Part shown: positions 18,349 to 26,812 of the stretch, in pieces | Layout: the number at the start of each line of letters is the position of its first letter | How positions within the stretch are numbered: the first letter of the stretch is position 1 | Assembly: GCA_947474705.1 (NCBI GenBank) | Contig: CANJJS010000014.1 | Span: 1-64,000 of the forward strand | Direction: 5' to 3' | From: Acetobacteraceae bacterium | GTDB taxonomy: Bacteria; Pseudomonadota; Alphaproteobacteria; Acetobacterales; Acetobacteraceae | DNA length: 64,000 bases | The notes under the pieces: model-generated | What the model was told of the DNA's origin: nothing | The model's input: the letters and a program-made list of their open reading frames with translations, nothing else | The model's database searches: none | Position numbers and translations under genes: made by a program

Positions 18349-18486
18349 GGGTCCGGCTCCCGTTCTTCGAAAGCAGGAAGATGCACCGAAACGCCACCTG
18401 GGGCGACCGGCGATTTCCACGCCGGCGCGGCAGTCCCGCCCAGACACCAACCACGCGGAAGCCGAGCCCGGACAAACCGGCCAGGA

Positions 18487-20391
18487 TCAGCCCGCGGCAT
18501 CGTCCGGTTCTGGCGGCATATATCCGCGAAGGACGGATAACATCGGTTCCAGATGTTTGGCGTAGGGGCGCCAGCGTCCTATCGAACTGTCGAACAGCGG
18601 TTGGCGCACCTGCCAAACGCTCACGGTCGCGACAACACGCTCCGTCCGATGGAAATTCAGGCATTCGGCCTCCCAGTCGAGACCGAGGAACGCGATCAGG
18701 CGCCGGCTTTCCGCTTCAAGGTTTCCGACCAGCGTTTCGTATTGAATTTCCATGATCGGACCCGGCAAGGTCGCGACCCAGTAATCCGCCAGTTGATAAG
18801 TCGCCACCGCGCGGTTGGCGCATTGCGCCAAATCGTTAGACCACGGCATACGGTCGGCGAAATCCAAGGTGTAACAAGAAAAACACACATCTCTTAAATC
18901 GCGACGACAAATAATAATAGGCGCATTTGGGTACAAAACGCGAATTTGCCCCAGCATTTGAATGTTATCTGGCAGCTTATCGATCACGCGCGCCGCCCCG
19001 CCGCCAAGTTCCCGCAACACGTCAAGATGTGCCGCGGTTTCCCGGCGAACAAGCGCGGGGTCCCATACCGAGGGAGAGATCGTGTTGCGGCCGTGGGTCA
19101 AACGTTCGACCATGCGCGACACGTCCCGCAATTCTCCCGCCCCGAACACGCGCGAGTGGCTGGCCGCGATTTGTTCGACCAGCGTCGTGCCCGACCGCGG
19201 CATGCCCACAATGAAAACCGGCAAAGACGACGGATTCCCCAAATCCTGGACGCGGGACCACAGACCCGCGGGAAACTCCGCGAAGGTGGTGCTCAGGAAC
19301 TCGTGGCTTGTCTCGTGTATGTAGCTTTTGCCGGCCGCTTCATTCTTCGCCATGCTCAGACTGTTGGCGACGCGATAGGCGGCGATCGCCTCGTCATACG
19401 CGCCTCCCCTGTCAAGGGCCTGCGCCAGGGCATAGTTCGCCGTGCTTCGTTTGTCGTCGGGCAGGTCTGGATCTTCCAACCTGACACGCATGGCCGCGAT
19501 CTGTTCCGCTGCCTCCGGCCGCTCAGCCGTGCGGAGTGTTTGTGCCTGGAACCAGGCTGGGTCTGTCGTGCCGGGGCCCTGTGTCCGGCAAATCTCATTG
19601 GCTTCCTGGAACCGGCCCAACCAGACCAGGCTGGTCACCAATTGGCGCAGCAGCTCGGTGTGACCGGGACGTTTCAAAAGCTCCGCGCGACAAAACGCGT
19701 TCAATTCCCGCGCTTTTTGGCAGCCGTGCAATGTTCCGGCATAAGCGACGACCGCGTCTTCGAAGTCCGGCGCCAGCGCCAACGCCCTGGCATGCACGGG
19801 CAATGCCTCGTCGGCGCGCTCCAACATACAATAGGCTGTACCGAGATTGATCAGCGCCTCGATACGATCAGGCTGTAGCCTCGCGATTTCCCGCCACGCC
19901 GCGACCGCGGCGGCCGCGTCCTCTCGCCCAATCGCGGCGAATCCCATCGCGGCGTGCAACGGCACCGAGTCCGGCAAATGCGACACCGCGGCCCGAAACG
20001 TTTCCATGCCATCGTCGTACCGATCCTGGGCGATCTGACACAGGCCCAAATGGAGCCAGCCATCTTCAAGATCCGGATCGAGTTCGATGGACCGCGCGGC
20101 GGAGTCCTCGGCTTTCGCTTCTCGTCCAAGAGCACGCAGGCCCCGCGCGAGATTGGCATGAATATCGGCGAATTCCGGGTCGAGTCCGGCCGCGTATTCC
20201 AACACAGGAATCGAGGCAGCCGTAGCGCCCGTGTTCTGCAGAAGCACGCCGTAAAGGTTCAATGCCTCGACATGAGTCGGCGTCCTGTCGAGGATGGCCC
20301 GGCACATCTCCATCGCGCGATCCAGGTCGCCATCCGCGTACGCATTCGCGGCATGGTCGAAATCGTCGCCCGGTTCGGTCGGATCTGACAT
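18487..20391 (-). CDS. TPR plus sulfotransferase family protein
   Basis: TPRs then PVFIVGMPRSGTTLVEQIAASHSRVFGAGEL (PAPS loop) and VIDKLPDNIQMLGQI. Confidence 0.92.
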   Translation of the reverse strand: MSDPTEPGDDFDHAANAYADGDLDRAMEMCRAILDRTPTHVEALNLYGVLLQNTGATAASIPVLEYAAGLDPEFADIHANLARGLRALGREAKAEDSAARSIELDPDLEDGWLHLGLCQIAQDRYDDGMETFRAAVSHLPDSVPLHAAMGFAAIGREDAAAAVAAWREIARLQPDRIEALINLGTAYCMLERADEALPVHARALALAPDFEDAVVAYAGTLHGCQKARELNAFCRAELLKRPGHTELLRQLVTSLVWLGRFQEANEICRTQGPGTTDPAWFQAQTLRTAERPEAAEQIAAMRVRLEDPDLPDDKRSTANYALAQALDRGGAYDEAIAAYRVANSLSMAKNEAAGKSYIHETSHEFLSTTFAEFPAGLWSRVQDLGNPSSLPVFIVGMPRSGTTLVEQIAASHSRVFGAGELRDVSRMVERLTHGRNTISPSVWDPALVRRETAAHLDVLRELGGGAARVIDKLPDNIQMLGQIRVLYPNAPIIICRRDLRDVCFSCYTLDFADRMPWSNDLAQCANRAVATYQLADYWVATLPGPIMEIQYETLVGNLEAESRRLIAFLGLDWEAECLNFHRTERVVATVSVWQVRQPLFDSSIGRWRPYAKHLEPMLSVLRGYMPPEPDDAAG

Positions 20392-20502
20392 GTTGGACGG
20401 CCTGCCTGGAGCTTCGTTATCGGGCCGCCGCGGATCGCACGGGCGGCGACGACGTCCCGTCGCCGAGGCATACCTCGCGCGGCCTGCTTAAGCAACCAAA
20501 CG

Positions 20503-20537
20503 CAAAAAGAAACCCGGGGCACGGCGTGCCCCAGGTT
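20503..20537 (-). terminator. Rho-independent terminator of the PEP-CTERM gene
   Basis: On minus strand AACCTGGGGCACGCCGTGCCCCGGGTT followed by TCTTTTTG. Confidence 0.85.
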
Positions 20538-20577
20538 CTTTATTCTGGTCGGCTTGCGTCGTCAATCGTCTCTGGAG

Positions 20578-21339
20578 TCAGGCCTTCCGGCGGCGGCGTA
20601 CCACGCCGAGCCCGACAAGGCCCGCGCCCAGGAGTGCCATCGATGCCGGTTCCGGCACCTGCGGCACGTCGGTGGTCGTGTCGAACGTGTAGATGACCGT
20701 GATATCTGCCCGGCCTGTCGTCACGGGAGTGCCACTGAAGTTGCCCGCGGGATCGGAAACAAAACCACCAATGCCAAGCGCGAGGTTGTAATTGGCTCCG
20801 AACGTCGTGTTCCCGATAAACCCAGCCAGGCTGCTTGTTTCGGTGCGCGTGCTGGTGCTGTCGTTCGTTACAGCGACATAGCTTTTGCTCTGGCCGGGGC
20901 TCAGAACAACCGCGGGACTGGCCAGCGTCACGTTCCTGGTCAGCGCGGTCGTCAAGAAATTGGACGGCGCGCCAGCCCCCTGGGTCAGCGTCAACGTCGC
21001 CGGGCTGCTGAAGTTGCCAGTGGCCACCACTGTTCCGGTATTCCCAAGCGTCCCCGTGCTGGACAGGTGCAGGCCGCCGAGATACTGAACTTTCGTAAGG
21101 TTCCATGAGAACCCCGGCGAGGCAAGAGACGAGTCAAACCTGTCGACATTGAACGTGCCGGTCACCGGGGTCGTACCAAACGGGCTGAACAACTGTTCCT
21201 GGCAGACATAGCCAGTCCCAACGGTGTTATTGGCGCCGACCGTGCACGACAGCGCGGCCTGGGCCCCGCCGACGTTCATAAGTCCAAATGCCGCTCCCAT
21301 GGCCACGGTGCTGACGGCACCCAGGAGATTGTATTTCAT
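20578..21339 (-). CDS. PEP-CTERM sorting domain-containing exported protein
   Basis: Signal peptide MKYNLLGAVSTVAMGAAFGLMNVGGAQA; C-terminus VPEPASMALLGAGLVGLGVVRRRRKA. Confidence 0.95.
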   Translation of the reverse strand: MKYNLLGAVSTVAMGAAFGLMNVGGAQAALSCTVGANNTVGTGYVCQEQLFSPFGTTPVTGTFNVDRFDSSLASPGFSWNLTKVQYLGGLHLSSTGTLGNTGTVVATGNFSSPATLTLTQGAGAPSNFLTTALTRNVTLASPAVVLSPGQSKSYVAVTNDSTSTRTETSSLAGFIGNTTFGANYNLALGIGGFVSDPAGNFSGTPVTTGRADITVIYTFDTTTDVPQVPEPASMALLGAGLVGLGVVRRRRKA

Positions 21340-22287
21340 GATCGGTCAATCCTATTCCACAGCGGTTGATACGGGTTGTCTGGGATAGTCTAAGCAATCG
21401 GCGTGCCAAGATAAAAATATTATGAAAATCAACATGTTAATGAACCCATCCTCCCGATGCCAGCGGCCTCTGTAAAGCTTGGTTTACACTTTTCCCGGCC
21501 AGCGCGGTTTTCCATCGTAAAGCGTCAAACCGGCCACACGGCGTTTTGTCACGTATTTCCGGCTTTGCCTCGCGCGGCGAGACTTTCTCCACCCAAACGC
21601 CCCGGGCATCGGTGCGCCGCCCGTGCGGCGAGCCACCTCGCCCAGGCCTGGCCATCCGGTCCGTCCCCAGGATCGGCCTCGCACAGGCCACCCGAGAGCG
21701 ATGTGCCGCGTCAAAGCCCATCGTGGCCGCGCCGCGATGCCCCAGGCGCCGCGTGTCACCGCCCGCCCAGGACATTGGTTCCCCTGTGGGTGCGCGTTTC
21801 CGCGACCAATCGCCGCGAAATTTCTCGCGCCGCCTGGGCGAGGAGGCACCGGGTCAGGCCAGCCCGGCCAGAACGTCGGAAAATTTTACATTTGAGAAGC
21901 GGGGCCCCGATCGGACAATCGACACGACAAGGGATACAGCCCGGATGAAGGGACCCGCTCGATGGCCGGATCGCGGGACCATCGTCCCTCGGGCGGGCCG
22001 CGGTTACCAGCGGGTCGAACGATTGGCTCGTCGCCGTGCCGCTGCCGGTGGCCCGGTCAGGCGGGGCGACGACGGGTGGGGGCGGGCCGCGACGAGGGGG
22101 GCGGGCCGCGACGCGGTTGGGGGCGCGGCGACCGGCGGTTTATTCAATACCAGGCGGCGGGGTCGCCCGACCCGTTATCGGCGGCGGAGGCCGGCGATCC
22201 ACGACTTTTCGCGCTGAAAGCAAAGGCGTGGATGCTCCGCCTTCGCGGACCATGACGGGGGGCGGTGCGTCCGGCCCGGCGCGGGAT

Positions 22288-22317
22288 CGCGCCGCCGGTT
22301 GGAAAACCGGCGGCGCG
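22288..22317. terminator. Perfect GC-rich hairpin 3' of the amidohydrolase operon
   Basis: CGCGCCGCCGGTT-GGAA-AACCGGCGGCGCG; no U-tract, so terminator function is inferred. Confidence 0.5.
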
Positions 22318-22324
22318 CGGCCTG

Positions 22325-23350
22325 TCAGGGCAACCGGTAAAACCGGTGCGCGGTGTCGTGGAACAAAGCCGCCTTCTCGCCGTCCGAGGCCCCCGCAGCG
22401 ATCCGCTTGAACGCGTTCCACAACACGGGATAAGAGCACATGCCCTTGTCCACCGGGAAATTGCTCTCGAACATACAGCGGTCCGCGCCGAAATCCTCGA
22501 TGCACGCGTCCATGTAAGGCGCCCAGGCGGCGGCGAGTTCGCCGGAGGAGGGGGGTAGGACGTTTTCGTGAAAATCGAAGCCGTTCACGACCATGGCGAG
22601 GCCGCCCAGCTTCATATGTACGTTCGGGCACCCGGCCAGCGCCTTCATGCCCGCGCGCCACGCAGCGAACACCTCGTCGCCCTTGCCGCGATAGGGGCCG
22701 ACGCCAAGCGGGCCGCCGACATGGTTCAGCACGATCGGCGTGCCGGGAAACGCCCGCGCCAGGTCCACCAACTGATCGATCTGCGTGTGATACAGCCAGG
22801 CATCGTAGCTGAGACCGTGCCGTTCCAGCCAGGCGAAACCCTTGCGAAAGGCGGGCTCGGCCATCAGCCCGTGGGTGGGCGGGATGGCCATGCTCGCCAG
22901 AATGCGGTGGTTTCGGGCGGTGATGTGGCGGATGCCGCGGAAGCGGCCCTGCCCGGCGGCGATATGCGCCCGAAGGACGGCATCGACGCGATCGCCAAGG
23001 GTGAAATCGGTGTGGCCGACGATGCCCGCGCAGATGTTTGTTCGTGTGCCGCGCCGCACGGCTTCGGCGGCGACGGAGGCGACGAAGTCCGTCTCGCCCA
23101 CCGGCTTCATCTCCTCGGGCCCATCCGCGCGATAGGCCCAGAAACACTGCAAAAACACGGTGGAGACGATGTTGTGGCCGCTGTTCACGTCGGCCAGCAG
23201 CTCATCGAGAAAATACTTGTTTCCGGGGTGATCCCACAGATGGTGGTGCGGATCGACGATCGGCAGCTCGGGTTCCAGGATGTCTTCGCGCAGCTTGCTC
23301 AGCCATTCGGGGCGAGGCAGCGGGTGGCGCAGAACGATGGGCGCGGTCAT
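22325..23350 (-). CDS. Amidohydrolase family (TIM-barrel) protein
   Basis: IVDPHHHLWDHPGNKYFLDELLADV; TPIVLNHVGGPLG; MFESNFPVDKGMCSY. Confidence 0.92.
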   Translation of the reverse strand: MTAPIVLRHPLPRPEWLSKLREDILEPELPIVDPHHHLWDHPGNKYFLDELLADVNSGHNIVSTVFLQCFWAYRADGPEEMKPVGETDFVASVAAEAVRRGTRTNICAGIVGHTDFTLGDRVDAVLRAHIAAGQGRFRGIRHITARNHRILASMAIPPTHGLMAEPAFRKGFAWLERHGLSYDAWLYHTQIDQLVDLARAFPGTPIVLNHVGGPLGVGPYRGKGDEVFAAWRAGMKALAGCPNVHMKLGGLAMVVNGFDFHENVLPPSSGELAAAWAPYMDACIEDFGADRCMFESNFPVDKGMCSYPVLWNAFKRIAAGASDGEKAALFHDTAHRFYRLP

Positions 23351-23369
23351 GGCGTTGTCTCCGGTGCGA

Positions 23370-24236
23370 TCAGGCGGCGAGGACGGCTTCGTCGCCGACG
23401 ATGGTCGTGCGGTGCATCACGCGGCGTTCGGTGGGATCGTGCGGCGTGACGGCGTGGAGGGTGCAGCGGTTGTCCCACATCAGGACATCGTCCGGTTCCC
23501 ACCGGTGCCTGTAGATAAACCGTTCCTGGGCCGCGAACGCCGTCAGAACCTCGATCAAACGGCGGGCTTCCGTGTCGTCCAGACCCTCGATCGCGTCGTT
23601 GTAGATTGGACTGATATATAAAGACTTCCGTCCCGTGACCGGATGGCGCCGGACCAGCGGCTGCCACACGGGCGGCATCGCGGCGGCTTCCTCGGGCGTA
23701 AGAGGTTTCAGGCTGGCGAGCCGGTGCAAATTCTCGAAATCGTGGCGCGCGCGGCGGCCCTCGATCTGGCGCTTCAGGCTGCCGGGCAGTTCGTCGTGGA
23801 CCATGTACATATTAATGAATTGCGTTTCCCCGCCGGTGCGGCTGATTTCCACGCCGTGCAACAACGACCCAATACAGGGCATACGCCGGTAACTGCTGTC
23901 GGTGTGCCACAACTGGGCCAGCGAGACCTGCTTCACCGTCGGGTGCGACGGCGGCATCAGATTGCCGTCGTCGTCGACGTTGGAGACCCGGAAAATCTCC
24001 TTCACCGCGCGGGACCGGATGATCGTCTGATGAAAGATCTCGGGTTCGCCGAAATACCGGGTGAAGGCGACATGTTCTTCGTCGGTGATATTTTGGTCCG
24101 GGAAGACGACGACCAGATGCTCCATCCAGGCATCGTGCACCGCCTGGAAGGTTTCGGGGTCCATCTCCTGGCGCAAATCGACGCCGCGGATTTCGGCGCC
24201 GATGGCGGGGTGCAGCGGTTTGACGGAGAGGGTCAT
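23370..24236 (-). CDS. TauD/TfdA family 2-oxoglutarate-dependent dioxygenase
   Basis: IGAEIRGVDLRQEMD, LWHTDSSYR, MWDNRCTLHAVTPHDPTERRVMHRTTI. Start trimmed; 4-nt overlap with cupin stop. Confidence 0.93.
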   Translation of the reverse strand: MTLSVKPLHPAIGAEIRGVDLRQEMDPETFQAVHDAWMEHLVVVFPDQNITDEEHVAFTRYFGEPEIFHQTIIRSRAVKEIFRVSNVDDDGNLMPPSHPTVKQVSLAQLWHTDSSYRRMPCIGSLLHGVEISRTGGETQFINMYMVHDELPGSLKRQIEGRRARHDFENLHRLASLKPLTPEEAAAMPPVWQPLVRRHPVTGRKSLYISPIYNDAIEGLDDTEARRLIEVLTAFAAQERFIYRHRWEPDDVLMWDNRCTLHAVTPHDPTERRVMHRTTIVGDEAVLAA

Positions 24237-25186
24237 CGCGGGTGCTCCGCGAATTCGAAGCCCATGGCGCGAGCGTGATAATAAATGCCGCCGTCCTGAA
24301 TAATCAAAAACCGGGCCTGGGCGGTGCCTTCGTTGTGATGGGAATGGACGGAGACGGGCGGCGTGATGGTGGTGGCCCAAGGCGACCAGTCCTTGCGGCG
24401 TCCGTCGATCAGGGAGAAGCAGGACTCGCCGCGGATGATCAGCGACACGGCGACCGAATTATGCCGGTGCGGCGGCTGGACGTAACCGCCGGGCAAGGAG
24501 TTCATCGCCGCGGTCAGCGTCGGCAGGATATTCCGCGTGGCTTCCTGACGCTCGGCGGAAAAGATCAGGGCCGAGCCGGCGATGCTCGAATCGCGTCCGA
24601 TCTCGTAGATCAGATCGATCTGCCGGTCGATTTCCCCGGCGCGGTAATGCACGAGATCCGTGGGCGAGCGTCCCGGCGCGGGCGGGCGCAGATTTTCGAA
24701 CGCGAGTTGCGGTTCATTGGTGACCAGCCACAGGACGGCGGTGGTTTCCGCGGTATGCGACGCCGGCTGTCCGCCCGGCAGGACGAAGACATCGCCCACC
24801 GCCCACGCGATCTCCTCCGCACCGCAGCGGGTGACGCCGCCGCCCTGAATGACATAGGCGATGGTGCCGCTGGCCGCGAAGTCGGTGGTCAGCATCTCGC
24901 CGGCGCGAATGCGGGCGTAATGGGCCAGGACGAGCGGCGTGGTCGCCGGGAAGTCGCAGCCGAGAACGGACGACAGGTCGCAGGGGATCAGGCCGGTCGG
25001 AGTCGCTTCGTCCAGCGCGCGGCGCGGTTCCTCGGTGAAGGCGTGATCCGGCACGGGGGGCAGAACCACGTTGAAGGCATTGCCGGTGTTGAAGAAACGC
25101 CCCCGTGCTTCGGCCGGTGTGCGCGGCTCGGCGGCGTGTTGCGCCGGCAGCGCGGCGATGTCACGCGGGCGGAGATCGTCGGGCAT
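24233..25186 (-). CDS. Bicupin-like protein
   Basis: IAYVIQGGGVTRCGAEEIAWAVGDVFVLPGGQPASHTAE and PGGYVQPPHRHNSVAVSLIIRGE. Confidence 0.8.
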   Translation of the reverse strand: MPDDLRPRDIAALPAQHAAEPRTPAEARGRFFNTGNAFNVVLPPVPDHAFTEEPRRALDEATPTGLIPCDLSSVLGCDFPATTPLVLAHYARIRAGEMLTTDFAASGTIAYVIQGGGVTRCGAEEIAWAVGDVFVLPGGQPASHTAETTAVLWLVTNEPQLAFENLRPPAPGRSPTDLVHYRAGEIDRQIDLIYEIGRDSSIAGSALIFSAERQEATRNILPTLTAAMNSLPGGYVQPPHRHNSVAVSLIIRGESCFSLIDGRRKDWSPWATTITPPVSVHSHHNEGTAQARFLIIQDGGIYYHARAMGFEFAEHPR

Positions 25187-25214
25187 TGTTTGGACTCCTT
25201 GGCCAGAGGCGAGG

Positions 25215-26327
25215 TCAGGCGCGGTGGACCGTCCCCTCCCCCACCAGATATTTTTTCAGCACTTCCATATCCGGGTCGCAACCCAGTCCGGGGCCGCCGG
25301 GCACCGCGATGCGGCCATTCTTGGCGACGACCAGTTCGTGATAGGGGCTGGCTTCCAGATCGATGAACAACCGCTCGAACGGCGCATCGGGGGCCAGCGC
25401 GGCGTTGCAGTGCAGCGAGGCCAGGAAGCCCGCGCCGAAATAGGCATTGTGCGGCACGACCCGCACGCCGAACGCCTTGGCCAGCGCGGCGATTTCCACC
25501 ATCGCCGAGGGGCCGCCGATCTTGATCACGCTGGGTTGCGCGACATCCAGAGCACCCGCCTCGAAGGCGGTCCGGAAATCGTGCAATCCGGCGGCGTTTT
25601 CGCCCGCGGCGATCGGCAATCCGCCTTCCAGGCGCACCTGTGCGAGGCCCTCGTAATCGCCGGGCGGCCAGACCGGCTCCTCGAACCAGGTCAGATCGTA
25701 TTCTTCCACCTGGCGGGCGATGTCGATCGCCTGCCAGACCGTCCAGGGGCAGTTGGTGTCGACCATCAGTTTCGCGTTGCCGATGGCTTCGCGGGCGGCG
25801 GCGATTTCCGGCACCGTGATCTCATGCAATTTGATGTCTTTATAGCCTTCGCCGATCGCCCGCTCGCAGGCGGCGGCGACCAGGGAGGCCTCGCCGTAGC
25901 GCAGCAGGCTGGCGTAGGTGGGCATCGACGTGACGGGCGAGCCGCCCAGCATGCGCCACAGCGGCTGTCCCGCGGCTTTGCCGGCGATGTCCCACAGCGC
26001 GATGTCCAGCGCCGACAGAGCGAAAACATGCGGGCCGTTGCGGCCGAAACCATGATAGGCCTTGCTCAGGCGCTGGCGCAGCCCGGCGATGTCGCGCGCG
26101 TCCTGGCCCAGCAGCGCCGGTGCGAGCTGGCTGTCCAACGCGGCCATGGTGGTGGCGGAGGCGGCGTGCCCGAACGCCTCGCCCCAGCCCTCCAGCCCCT
26201 GATCCGTGACAACCCGCAGCCATATGGAATTCATCGTCTGCCAGTTCAGCCCGCCCATGACGGCGGGTTTGCCCCCCATGTCGAAGGGAATCCGGGTCCA
26301 GTAGGTCTCGACGGCGGTGATTTTCAT
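25215..26327 (-). CDS. Mandelate racemase/muconate lactonizing enzyme family protein
   Basis: Enolase-superfamily pattern: LMVDTNCPWTVWQAIDIARQVEEYDLTWFEEPVWPPGDYEGLAQV..GLPIAAGENAAG. Confidence 0.92.
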   Translation of the reverse strand: MKITAVETYWTRIPFDMGGKPAVMGGLNWQTMNSIWLRVVTDQGLEGWGEAFGHAASATTMAALDSQLAPALLGQDARDIAGLRQRLSKAYHGFGRNGPHVFALSALDIALWDIAGKAAGQPLWRMLGGSPVTSMPTYASLLRYGEASLVAAACERAIGEGYKDIKLHEITVPEIAAAREAIGNAKLMVDTNCPWTVWQAIDIARQVEEYDLTWFEEPVWPPGDYEGLAQVRLEGGLPIAAGENAAGLHDFRTAFEAGALDVAQPSVIKIGGPSAMVEIAALAKAFGVRVVPHNAYFGAGFLASLHCNAALAPDAPFERLFIDLEASPYHELVVAKNGRIAVPGGPGLGCDPDMEVLKKYLVGEGTVHRA

Positions 26328-26484
26328 GGCGCGCTCCCGCGATCCCTTTCGGGGGTTTCATCCTGTTGGCGCGAATCTACCGCGCGGGGCGCGACAGCGA
26401 TACAGGGGGGATTTCCTTGACGCGATTTTCACGGCGGTCGATTTTCCGGAATCGCGGGGAACCGCGTTTTTTCGGAGTAAATAT

Positions 26485-26733
26485 ATGAGTGTTTCGATTA
26501 AATCCTGGCTGGGACAGGTGACCACCGGTCACGGCATGATGGTCCTGGCCCCGACATTGCTGTCGGTTCTGTCGGGGTCCACCACCTGGTCCGCCGCCGC
26601 GCCGCTGCTGGTCGCGGGCGCGGTGGGTCTGGCCTGGCCGGAGAACACGGGCCTGCGATCCGCGTCTCAGGCCGCGGCGGCGGATGTGGCCAACATGATC
26701 TCCGCCTACCAAACCCAGAAAAAGGCGGGCTGA
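26485..26733 (+). CDS. Small hydrophobic protein of unknown function
   Basis: 82 aa, CGGAG RBS upstream of ATG at 26485, one hydrophobic segment, strong terminator just downstream. Confidence 0.65.
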   Translation: MSVSIKSWLGQVTTGHGMMVLAPTLLSVLSGSTTWSAAAPLLVAGAVGLAWPENTGLRSASQAAAADVANMISAYQTQKKAG

Positions 26734-26747
26734 ACAGGGCTGTCGCG

Positions 26748-26792
26748 GCGGACGGCGGGATGGGTTAAAGGGGGGCCGCCTTCCGCGTTTTT
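26748..26792 (+). terminator. Rho-independent terminator
   Basis: GCGGACGGCGG .. CCGCCTTCCGC G TTTTT (one mismatch). Confidence 0.75.
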
Positions 26793-26812
26793 CACGAGTC
26801 CGATTCGTCGTC

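Noticed and set aside
22076-22136. CRISPR-like array
   Set aside because: Contiguous imperfect G-rich tandem units with no spacers and no cas genes in the window.
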